Positions 1 to 5,442 of a stretch of DNA of 11,661 bases are shown here, piece after piece. Location of the stretch: assembly GCA_016186245.1 (NCBI GenBank), contig JACPLZ010000004.1, positions 1 through 11,661 on the forward strand, read 5' to 3'. A model generated the notes under the pieces. It did not search any database, was not told where the DNA came from, and saw nothing but the letters and a program-made list of their open reading frames with translations. A program made the translations under genes and the position numbers. The DNA is from Candidatus Peregrinibacteria bacterium. Its GTDB lineage: Bacteria; Patescibacteriota; Gracilibacteria; UBA1369; LOWO2-01-FULL-3. Each line of letters opens with the position of its first letter. Position 1 is the stretch's first letter.

Positions 1-2
1 AG

Positions 3-62
3 GAGCTTGAGAAAAAATGGTATCCGGAGGTGATACGAAAGATTGCCGGTCATACATTGTAA
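3..62 (+). CDS. 3' end of an unidentified gene entering from the left edge
   Basis: An open frame runs from the window edge to a TAA stop at 60-62 and encodes 19 residues ending in WYPEVIRKIAGHTL. The composition (aromatic plus charged, amphipathic) looks like a real C-terminus. It would converge on the minus-strand glycosyltransferase, leaving about 70 bases between the stop codons, which is a normal layout. No family can be assigned from 19 residues; a chance open frame of this length cannot be excluded. Confidence 0.4.
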   Translation, partial: ELEKKWYPEVIRKIAGHTL

Positions 63-108
63 TTTCAGAACTCTTGAGGGCAGATACGTTCACGTGAAAT
101 TGTAGTGC

Positions 109-140
109 AGCGCATCATGGCGGTAAAACCGCGCTATTTT
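109..140 (+). terminator. Possible intrinsic terminator between convergent genes
   Basis: A five-base stem GCGGT (120-124) / ACCGC (128-132) with an AAA loop is followed by GCTATTTT. An alternative outer stem, AGCGC (109-113) with GCGCT (131-135), competes with it. It lies between the plus-strand gene end at 62 and the glycosyltransferase stop at 134-136, where a terminator is expected. The stem is short and the T tract has only four Ts, so this is a weak candidate. Confidence 0.3.
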
Positions 141-925
141 CGCCACTTCCAGTGATACTTCAGCGCGCTTGCCAGATGATACCAGGAGATTTTTTTAAAC
201 GGCAAAGCCAGAAAATACCCCTCGCTTAAACGTTTATGGTAATGGACAGCGGACGTTTCCGGATAATAAAAAACTTTATATCCGGCTCCATGCACCTTTC
301 TGCATAGGTCAAAATCTTCCATAAACATAAAATACCGTTCATCAAAACCGCCGATTTTTTCAAATAAATCCCGCGGCATGACCATGAAAGCGCCGGTTAT
401 CAAATCAACTTCCTGCGTGTGTCCATGATCAAAATCCGACATTACATATTTTTTATAACGCCTTTTAAATGGCTGGATATATTTAAGAAAAGAACGTTTA
501 ATGAATAAATCAAACAGGCAAAAATGCCTCCTGCATGACTGCTGTACCACCCCATCGTGATATATCAGCTTCGGTCCGACCATGCCGGTATCGCCGTGCG
601 TCTCCAGAAAATCGACAAGTTTTTGCAGGGTATCCTGCTCAACGGTAATATCCGTATTCAAAATACAGATATATTTTCCTTTCGCTTCGCGCGCCGCAAA
701 ATTATGTCCGGCGCCATAGCCCAGATTTTTCCCAGGCTCGACAAGCTTGATTTCTCCGCTGCTGGCAGCCTTCTTCAAAAAATCCAGACTCTCATCTCTG
801 GAATTGTTATCGCAGACGATTACTTCAAATTCAAAATCCGTCATGCTTTTTTTCAAAGCCTCCAGGCACAAACGCGGAAAATATTTCTGATTGTAGTTAA
901 CGATCGTTATCGACAATTTTGGCAT
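134..925 (-). CDS. Glycosyltransferase family 2 (rhamnosyltransferase-like)
   Basis: The protein has 263 aa from the preferred start at 925 (MPKLSITIVNYN). An upstream ATG at 946 would add seven poorly fitting residues. GT-A fold hallmarks of family GT2 are visible: the N-terminal nucleotide-binding strand SITIVNYN, VIVCDNNSRDES, the metal-binding DXD-like segment ILNTDI (about residue 90 from 925), and the acceptor-site motif GGFDERYFMFMEDFDLCRK with the likely catalytic base in ED. Proteins of this type (WbbL/RfbF-like) transfer a sugar, often rhamnose, from a nucleotide-sugar to a lipid-linked glycan at the inner face of the membrane. The sugar and acceptor cannot be read from sequence. 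There is no transmembrane segment. The start overlaps the end of the upstream nucleotidyltransferase gene by 29 bases, so the two are probably co-transcribed and translationally coupled. GAAGGA directly abuts the 925 ATG, too close to be a standard ribosome site. Confidence 0.88.
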   Translation of the reverse strand: MPKLSITIVNYNQKYFPRLCLEALKKSMTDFEFEVIVCDNNSRDESLDFLKKAASSGEIKLVEPGKNLGYGAGHNFAAREAKGKYICILNTDITVEQDTLQKLVDFLETHGDTGMVGPKLIYHDGVVQQSCRRHFCLFDLFIKRSFLKYIQPFKRRYKKYVMSDFDHGHTQEVDLITGAFMVMPRDLFEKIGGFDERYFMFMEDFDLCRKVHGAGYKVFYYPETSAVHYHKRLSEGYFLALPFKKISWYHLASALKYHWKWRK

Positions 926-2270
926 TCCTTCGCAGTTTAGCAGCATTAAAATTATTTGCGGAAATTTTCAGTTTCCATTCTCCGCGCACAAAACTCTTTT
1001 CCGGAATATTCTCACTCACAACAATTCCCGCGCCAACAAAACTTTCTTCTCCGATTTTCACGCCGGGCATAAGACTTGCATTGATTCCCACGCGTACATT
1101 ATCTCCGACCACAACGCCAAATTTATTGGACCCACAATCTACTTTTACCCCGTCAAAATCCATTATCACGTTTTGTTCATCCAATCGCAGATTTCCAACA
1201 ACAGTCCCTCCTCCAAACGAAACATTATTGCCGATTACGCTATCGCCGATGTAGTTTGTATGTGTCCACACGTCATTTCCCAGATAGCTTCTCGCGATTT
1301 CACTCCCAAAACCGATCACACAGTTTTGCCCGACATGGCTGCCCCTCACTAGCGCATTTGTAGCTACAATCGATCCAGACCCGATATAGCACGGCCCGCT
1401 TATCACAGCGCCATCAAGCACTTTCACTCCTTCCTCAATAATCACATCGCCATTTATAACCGCGCTCTTTGCAATCTGCGCTTTTTTGCTTATCATTTTT
1501 TTAGCGCCCTTCACTCCGACTGCATTCTCGAAAAATTGCCTAAACACTCTGTGCACATGCCACGGATATTTTATCGGCTGCCATAATCCATTATATTCAA
1601 CGGCTTTCATCCGTACTCCATCGCGCATCATGAGAGCCAGCGCCGCCTCATATCTGTCATCTTTTTTACTGTCAATCTTTTTCAGATATTCAACCAGCTT
1701 CGCCGGATTTTTATGAACATGCAAAACGATATTTACAAGATTGCCCGGCTCAAAACCGCGCCCTGGTTTTTCCACGATATTTTTTATGAATCCGCCTCCG
1801 CCTCCACCGATTCCGCCATCGCCGCAGCCACCGTAGCTGCCTTCTATTTCCACATATCCCCCAGGGAAATATTCATCCATTTTTTTGCAGAGAAGAAAAC
1901 TGTCCGCATTGCCATCGGCAGCTTTCAATAAACTTTTAAAAGCGCTTTCCTCCACCGCATCATTATTGCTGAAAATCAGAACCGGCTCTTTGCCGATAAA
2001 TTTCTCCGCGGCCAGCACCGCTCCTGCCATGCCGAGATCAAGATTTTCCTGCTCGCACAGATCAATTTTCACGCCTATTTCATCGCCAATCGTACAGATT
2101 CTGCCTAAATTATGTCCGCCGCCCACCACCACAACGTCAGTCAACCCCGCTTTTTTCAGCAGCTCCAGCTGATGTACGATCAGAGGCTTCCCCAAAAATT
2201 CCAGAAAATTTTTATCCTCAACCGGTTTCATCCGTTTGCTCCTGCCGGCTGCCAGTAAAATGACTTTCAT
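897..2270 (-). CDS. Sugar-1-phosphate nucleotidyltransferase with C-terminal left-handed beta-helix (GlmU-like)
   Basis: The 457-aa protein has two parts. Residues 1-245 form a nucleotidyltransferase domain: LAAGRSKRM at 6-14 is the G-x-G-T/S-R-M-type NTP loop, K20 and FLGKPL follow, SNND at 101-104 is the metal-binding aspartate region, and NIVEKP at 164-169 is the usual sugar-site motif. Residues 258-425 are hexapeptide repeats (for example VINGDVIIEEGVKV, YIGDSVIGNNVSFGGGTVVGN, GVVVGDNVRVGINASLMPGVKIG) forming a left-handed beta-helix typical of acyltransferases. The order matches GlmU and the archaeal bifunctional nucleotidyltransferases, which make UDP-GlcNAc or dTDP/GDP sugars in the cytosol; the exact sugar is uncertain. 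A Gly-rich insert occupies residues 144-160. The gene follows a terminator by about 30 bases and overlaps the downstream glycosyltransferase gene. No Shine-Dalgarno sequence precedes the ATG. Confidence 0.85.
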   Translation of the reverse strand: MKVILLAAGRSKRMKPVEDKNFLEFLGKPLIVHQLELLKKAGLTDVVVVGGGHNLGRICTIGDEIGVKIDLCEQENLDLGMAGAVLAAEKFIGKEPVLIFSNNDAVEESAFKSLLKAADGNADSFLLCKKMDEYFPGGYVEIEGSYGGCGDGGIGGGGGGFIKNIVEKPGRGFEPGNLVNIVLHVHKNPAKLVEYLKKIDSKKDDRYEAALALMMRDGVRMKAVEYNGLWQPIKYPWHVHRVFRQFFENAVGVKGAKKMISKKAQIAKSAVINGDVIIEEGVKVLDGAVISGPCYIGSGSIVATNALVRGSHVGQNCVIGFGSEIARSYLGNDVWTHTNYIGDSVIGNNVSFGGGTVVGNLRLDEQNVIMDFDGVKVDCGSNKFGVVVGDNVRVGINASLMPGVKIGEESFVGAGIVVSENIPEKSFVRGEWKLKISANNFNAAKLRRNAKIVDNDR

Positions 2271-2299
2271 ACGGTATAATCTATCCTGAAATCGTCAAT

Positions 2300-2321
2300 A
2301 AAAAAAGCCAAAATGGCCTTT
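2300..2321 (-). terminator. Intrinsic terminator after the purP-like gene
   Basis: Read on the minus strand, AAAGGCC pairs with GGCTTTT (one G-U pair) around an ATTTT loop and runs into seven consecutive Ts (2306 down to 2300). This is the classic hairpin plus U-tract form. It lies about 70 bases past the purP-like stop codon and 30 bases before the nucleotidyltransferase start, so it probably separates the two transcription units. The A-rich left flank could also let it act on plus-strand transcripts. Confidence 0.6.
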
Positions 2322-2337
2322 ATCAGAGCTCACAAAA

Positions 2338-2396
2338 ACCTAAGGAACCTCTGAGAAACCTCCGGCCATTACGCCTTTTTCAGCATGTCCTTAGGT
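2338..2396 (-). repeat. Long imperfect hairpin overlapping the purP-like stop codon
   Basis: ACCTAAGGA (2338-2346) and TCCTTAGGT (2388-2396) are perfect inverted repeats that include the stop codon of the purP-like gene. Inside, CTGAGAAA (2351-2358) pairs with TTTTTCAG (2376-2383), with one G-U on the plus strand, and GGC (2364-2366) pairs with GCC (2373-2375). On the minus strand the structure is followed by a short T run (2337-2334), so it may be a first terminator ahead of the one at 2300-2321. It could also be a transcript-end stabiliser or a small dispersed repeat. Confidence 0.55.
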
Positions 2397-3572
2397 AAGT
2401 ATTTCCTTCAATTTTCCCTTTTCCGCCGCCTCTTTTATTTCCATCGCAATCCTTTCGCCATAACTCACCGATTCCCCATATAAATATCCCGAATACGGCG
2501 TATATTTCACCCCGGGCGACCCTGGAATCCTCATGCTCACATCAAAAATTACAAACTCCTCTTTGCCGTCTCCTGCCGCCACCGCGCCCTGCAGGGCAAA
2601 CGGTCCGATAATTCCCGGCGGTACTTCTTTTTTCATAACTTTCACGAATTTTTCGCCGATTTCATATGCCTTTTCCAGTAATGATTCTTTCATCGTCACG
2701 GCGTAATGTCCCGTCTCAATCATTTTTGGCACAAAACCGTGGCTCAACAGTCTTTTTTGCGCGACAAAACTCAACCGCAAAAATCCATCCAGATCAGTCT
2801 GGCGGCGCGTATCAGTCCCCATCAGCTCCAGTCCGCCGCTCAACGGTGAATAAAAGAAATTTAAATTTATCGGCGCTCCAACGACAAACTCTTCAATCAC
2901 GGAATTGTCCAAAGACTCTTTTGTGATCCGCCCCTTTTTTATAAGTTTTTCCGCCTGCTTATGGAAATTTTTCACACTTGTGGCAATGAAAAAAGCCCGC
3001 TCATAGCCGCGCATTGCCTCGCTGACTTTTACCATCAGCGGCCCGCCATTATTTTTTTTGAAATGAATTTCCAGCGCTTTCGCGAGCTCTGCATCTTTCA
3101 TTTTTCCATTTCCTTCACGGATAATTTTTGGAATCCTGATGCCGGCTTTTTGGAGAAGATGATACTGGTTAAGAGGCTGGTCGCGCTCCTCCAATTTTAC
3201 ACCGCTGCGCAGCCCAAAAATCGGCACCATAAAATCCTTTTCAATTTTTTTGAAATCGCAGTAAACCCAAAAATAACGGTTGTGGATAAAAATTGTATTT
3301 AATTTCCGCAGCTCTTTCTGCACCACCGGCTTCACAATGTCTTCAAATTTATCAACCAGAATCACATTTCCAACGCATCCTTTATTTTTTCCGCGGCGAA
3401 AATATTTCGTATAGGTTTTCTCCCGTCCTTTTTGGCAGACAACCACATTGTCAAAACCAAGTTTCATGGCTCCATGGTACACATCCAGGGCGCTATGGCC
3501 TCCCAAAACTCCGATAGTTAAATTCTTCAAATCATATTTTTTCAAAACCGCCTCAATATCTTTTTTTTTCAT
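2391..3572 (-). CDS. PurP-like ATP-grasp ligase, full-length divergent paralogue
   Basis: The 393-aa protein covers both PurP domains: the N-terminal PurP_N-type domain (IGVLGGHSALDVYHGAMKLGF at 20-40, VPIFG at 116-120) and the ATP-grasp C-terminal domain (about 135-393, with IGPFALQG at 322-329). PurP makes formyl-AICAR from AICAR, formate and ATP in purine synthesis and is mainly archaeal. This copy departs from enzymes of known activity at several conserved places. The segment usually reading KxHGARGGKGYF is KVSEAMRGYERAFF (182-195). The usual AKDQ region is FVAQKRL, and SARIVAGTN becomes SMRIPGSPG (346-354). Archaea also often carry more than one PurP paralogue, so its substrate may be related rather than identical. 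It lies 44 bases downstream of the truncated canonical copy on the same strand. The ATG has no Shine-Dalgarno sequence. Confidence 0.85.
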   Translation of the reverse strand: MKKKDIEAVLKKYDLKNLTIGVLGGHSALDVYHGAMKLGFDNVVVCQKGREKTYTKYFRRGKNKGCVGNVILVDKFEDIVKPVVQKELRKLNTIFIHNRYFWVYCDFKKIEKDFMVPIFGLRSGVKLEERDQPLNQYHLLQKAGIRIPKIIREGNGKMKDAELAKALEIHFKKNNGGPLMVKVSEAMRGYERAFFIATSVKNFHKQAEKLIKKGRITKESLDNSVIEEFVVGAPINLNFFYSPLSGGLELMGTDTRRQTDLDGFLRLSFVAQKRLLSHGFVPKMIETGHYAVTMKESLLEKAYEIGEKFVKVMKKEVPPGIIGPFALQGAVAAGDGKEEFVIFDVSMRIPGSPGVKYTPYSGYLYGESVSYGERIAMEIKEAAEKGKLKEILT

Positions 3573-3616
3573 AATGACAGTCTGAAATTATGGTGTCGGG
3601 CTATAACTTGGATTTT

Positions 3617-4357
3617 TTATCCTAAAACTTTTTCAATCTGATCCTGTTCAATCGCCATTTTAATATCGCGCGCTATGCGCCGTCCGGTGCTCATCGGCTC
3701 ATCGTAGCGCAGCCATGTGTAAGGAGAGCCGTAAATGTAGGGATTGGTGCCGGCCACGATCCTTGCGGAAATTTCAAAAACATAATATCGCAATTCCGGA
3801 TCAATGATCCCTTCAAGGCAAAATGGCCCAAACAGGCCGCCTTCCGCAAATTTATGGGAAGATTTGACTACGTTTTCACCCATTTCGAAAATTTGCGGCA
3901 GCAAAGATTCCCTCACAACGATCGGCACATTTCCGGTGATTGTATAAGTAGTGTGAATGCCGACGTCAACCTGATCTTTTGCCGCAACCCGTCCGATGGA
4001 ATCCGCGTTTGATTCATAACGCTTGTCAAAACTCATGATCTCGAGTTCGCCCGTAAGGCGGCTGTAGAAATAATGGCTGTAGACAGGCACGCCAACGATA
4101 TATTCCTGGATCACAAAATCCTCATTGCCTTCCTGGTCCTTGTATTCGCTGAATTTTTCATGGAATTCTCTGGGGTTGTTGGCGATAAAATAGCCCTTGC
4201 CGCCGCGCGCTCCGTGGAACTTGATGATGACAGGCCGGTCTATTTCCTCCGGGCTTTGAAATATTTTAGGCAGGCGGATTCCGGCGTCCAAAAGCCACTC
4301 TCTTTCTTTGTTACGGTCGGACTCCCACTCCAGAATTCCCTTGGTGCCGTAGTGCAT
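3617..4357 (-). CDS. purP: Canonical PurP (FAICAR synthetase), N-terminally truncated
   Basis: The 246 aa match the ATP-grasp part of archaeal-type formate-dependent FAICAR synthetase: GILEWESDRNKEREWL (7-22), KFHGARGGKGYFIANN (46-61), IQEYIVGVPVYSHYFYS (83-99), DKRYESNADSIGRVAAKDQ (111-129), GNVPIVVRESLLPQ (142-155), GPFCLEG (177-183), FEISARIVAGTN (194-205) and SPYTWLRYDEPMSTGRRIA (211-229). Complete PurP proteins have roughly 330-360 aa, so the N-terminal domain that helps form the nucleotide site is missing. In-frame translation upstream of this ATG reads only nine residues before a TAG at 4385-4387. The missing N-terminus is partly preserved in another frame just upstream (see 4311-4412), so an internal deletion broke the gene. 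The ATG at 4357 is only the first one left in frame. It may be a pseudogene, a surviving ATP-grasp fragment, or an assembly error. Confidence 0.75.
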   Translation of the reverse strand: MHYGTKGILEWESDRNKEREWLLDAGIRLPKIFQSPEEIDRPVIIKFHGARGGKGYFIANNPREFHEKFSEYKDQEGNEDFVIQEYIVGVPVYSHYFYSRLTGELEIMSFDKRYESNADSIGRVAAKDQVDVGIHTTYTITGNVPIVVRESLLPQIFEMGENVVKSSHKFAEGGLFGPFCLEGIIDPELRYYVFEISARIVAGTNPYIYGSPYTWLRYDEPMSTGRRIARDIKMAIEQDQIEKVLG

Positions 4358-4412
4358 TGCCTTGATGATGGCTTCCCAGAGTTGCTATTTTGTAATCTTT
4401 AAAATTTCCCAT
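4311..4412 (-). pseudogene. purP: N-terminal remnant of canonical purP, out of frame with its C-terminal part
   Basis: Reading on the minus strand from ATG at 4410-4412 gives MGNFKDYKIATLGSH (to 4368). This is the expected start of a canonical PurP, where IATLGSH is followed in intact proteins by a conserved Ser-Ala/Ser-Leu helix. After the His the frame continues as unrelated residues to a TAA at 4311-4313, while the C-terminal PurP sequence resumes in a different frame at about 4363. Compared with the full-length paralogue next door (GGH at 24-26, IFG at 118-120), roughly 75-90 codons are lost. It sits 28 bases downstream of a strong promoter, supporting 4412 as the original start. Confidence 0.7.
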
Positions 4413-4440
4413 ACCCAATAATTAATCAGATGTTTTGGCT

Positions 4441-4469
4441 ATTGTATAAAGATGGACGGATTTTGTCTA
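4441..4469 (-). promoter_or_regulatory. Sigma70-type promoter for purP
   Basis: On the minus strand TAGACA (4469-4464) is followed after exactly 17 bases by TACAAT (4446-4441), each one mismatch from consensus. Predicted initiation is near 4434, giving a leader of about 20 bases before the original purP start at 4412. The leader has no Shine-Dalgarno sequence. Confidence 0.6.
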
Positions 4470-4494
4470 CAGGAAATTTTGGCAACTCAGACGG

Positions 4495-4698
4495 CTACTC
4501 GCTCATTATTTCCTTTATTTCTCGAAGTATCGCATCCGTGTATTGCGCTACCCTGCTTCTATCAAGAGCTGCCCTTACTGCATTTTCCTCAGCATTTTCT
4601 GGCAGCGTTCGGATTATCGCCTGGGCATCTTGTCGCGCATCATCATCTGCGATATTTACGAGCGCATCCAATACTGTCTGCCTGGGAATAGTATCCAT
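4495..4698 (-). CDS. Small hypothetical acidic helical protein (67 aa)
   Basis: I do not recognise this protein. It has 67 aa, is rich in Ala, Asp, Glu and Arg, and reads as one or two amphipathic helices (TVLDALVNIADDDARQDAQA and VRAALDRSRVAQYTDAILREIKEIM). It has no cysteine, no signal peptide and no membrane segment. A -35/-10 pair lies 30-58 bases upstream on the same strand, which favours a real gene. A longer antisense frame on the plus strand (4430-4705) looks like a shadow. It shares direction with purP but purP has its own promoter, so co-function is not implied. It faces away from the toxin-antitoxin operon across a shared control region. Confidence 0.5.
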   Translation of the reverse strand: MDTIPRQTVLDALVNIADDDARQDAQAIIRTLPENAEENAVRAALDRSRVAQYTDAILREIKEIMSE

Positions 4699-4728
4699 GT
4701 TTTAAGGTTATTAAGTATTAAGATCATG

Positions 4729-4756
4729 ATTTTACCTTACATATAGCGAAAAACAA
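4729..4756 (-). promoter_or_regulatory. Promoter for the 67-aa ORF
   Basis: On the minus strand TTGTTT (4756-4751) and TAAAAT (4734-4729) are 16 bases apart. Initiation near 4722 would give a leader of about 24 bases to the ATG at 4698. The -35 sequence is identical to the one proposed for the SLH gene at 6412. Confidence 0.45.
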
Positions 4757-4792
4757 GACTATTCTCCGGGTGTAAAATAGGGTAAAAACGTA

Positions 4793-4821
4793 CGTACCAT
4801 TGACTTTAATAGTACGGTACG
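4793..4821 (+). promoter_or_regulatory. GTAC-rich inverted repeat, candidate toxin-antitoxin operator
   Basis: CGTACC (4793-4798) and GGTACG (4816-4821) form an inverted repeat flanking the -35 box, and GTAC occurs four times (4790, 4794, 4812 and 4817). Antitoxins of this type usually repress their own operon through such sites. Assignment as operator is inferred from position and symmetry. Confidence 0.4.
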
Positions 4822-4828
4822 CTACTAT
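4800..4828 (+). promoter_or_regulatory. Promoter of the toxin-antitoxin operon, leaderless geometry
   Basis: TTGACT (4800-4805) and TACTAT (4823-4828) are separated by 17 bases. The -10 box ends six bases before the antitoxin ATG at 4835, which puts the expected start of transcription at or next to the A of the ATG, so there is no room for a ribosome-binding site. Confidence 0.55.
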
Positions 4829-4834
4829 ACAGGC

Positions 4835-5056
4835 ATGCAGCTCACCGCATCATCATTAAGGCAAAATATTTATAAGGTTTTGGACAAGTCTTTAGAAACC
4901 GGCCAGACGGTTGAAATTGTCAGAAAGGGGAAAGTTTTGAGAATTGTTCCACCAGAAAAGCCGGATAAATTAAAGAATTTGCCAAAAAGAAACACGATGA
5001 AATGTGATCCAGAGAAATTGGTACATATTGACTGGTCATCCGAATGGAAAATTTAA
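4835..5056 (+). CDS. Type II antitoxin, Phd/YefM-like
   Basis: The 73-aa protein starts with the Phd/YefM-like pattern TASSLRQNIYKVLDKSLETGQTVEIVRKGKVLRIVPP (residues 4-40), a DNA-binding fold of one helix and a beta-hairpin. A charged, flexible C-terminus (KCDPEKLVHIDWSSEWKI) would wrap around the toxin. In the family the N-terminal half dimerises and binds the operator while the C-terminal half blocks the toxin active site. The last 13 bases overlap the toxin gene (5044-5056), the usual coupled arrangement. The promoter position predicts a leaderless mRNA, and inverted GTAC repeats upstream are a plausible target for autorepression. Confidence 0.85.
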   Translation: MQLTASSLRQNIYKVLDKSLETGQTVEIVRKGKVLRIVPPEKPDKLKNLPKRNTMKCDPEKLVHIDWSSEWKI

Positions 5057-5430
5057 TTTTTATTGATACGCATGTAGTGGTTTGGCTCTATGACGGTAAA
5101 GTGGAGCTGCTATCTGATAAGGCTAAAAAAGCTATTCAGGATAATATTTTGGCTTTTTCACCGGTAGTTGAGTTGGAGCTGCAATACCTTTTTGAAATTG
5201 GCAGAATAAGAAATAAACCTCATGAAATTTTAAAGGATTTAAAGGAATCTATAGGTTTAAAATCCTGTGATTGCGATTTATCTTCTATAATCCGAAAGGC
5301 TGTTGGTCTGACTTGGACAAGGGATCCTTTTGATAGAATTATGACTGCGCAGGCCTTATTTGGAAATTTGAGGCTTTTAACAAAAGATACAACAATTTTA
5401 AAAAATTATAAAAAAGCATTTTGGGATTGA
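5044..5430 (+). CDS. PIN-domain toxin, VapC-like ribonuclease
   Basis: The 128-aa protein has the PIN-domain pattern: IDTHVVVWL with Asp8 at the N-terminus, SPVVELEL with Glu43, TRDPFDRIMTAQA with Asp94/Asp97, and LLTKDTTI with Asp115. These acidic residues bind Mg/Mn and cut RNA; VapC toxins typically cleave tRNA or rRNA and stop growth unless held by the antitoxin. The length is normal for the family and no acidic residue is missing, so the toxin looks active. It is downstream of and overlaps the Phd-like antitoxin by 13 bases. The DPFDR form is common in PIN proteins paired with Phd-type antitoxins. It ends in TGA only 12 bases from the stop codon of the convergent uppP gene. The RNA target is not predictable. 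Confidence 0.88.
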   Translation: MENLIFIDTHVVVWLYDGKVELLSDKAKKAIQDNILAFSPVVELELQYLFEIGRIRNKPHEILKDLKESIGLKSCDCDLSSIIRKAVGLTWTRDPFDRIMTAQALFGNLRLLTKDTTILKNYKKAFWD

Positions 5431-5442
5431 AGATAGATCCGC

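Noticed and set aside
2275..2280. Perfect TATAAT on the plus strand near the nucleotidyltransferase start
   Set aside because: No -35 box lies at proper spacing and no plus-strand gene lies downstream.
4430..4705. 91-aa plus-strand open frame opposite the 67-aa ORF
   Set aside because: It is Ser/Ala/Ile-rich with no recognisable pattern, has no promoter at sensible spacing, and covers the minus-strand purP promoter; the minus-strand ORF has better promoter support.
5431..5442. Bidirectional terminator between the toxin and uppP
   Set aside because: Only 12 bases separate the stop codons and no stem followed by a T tract can be formed there.
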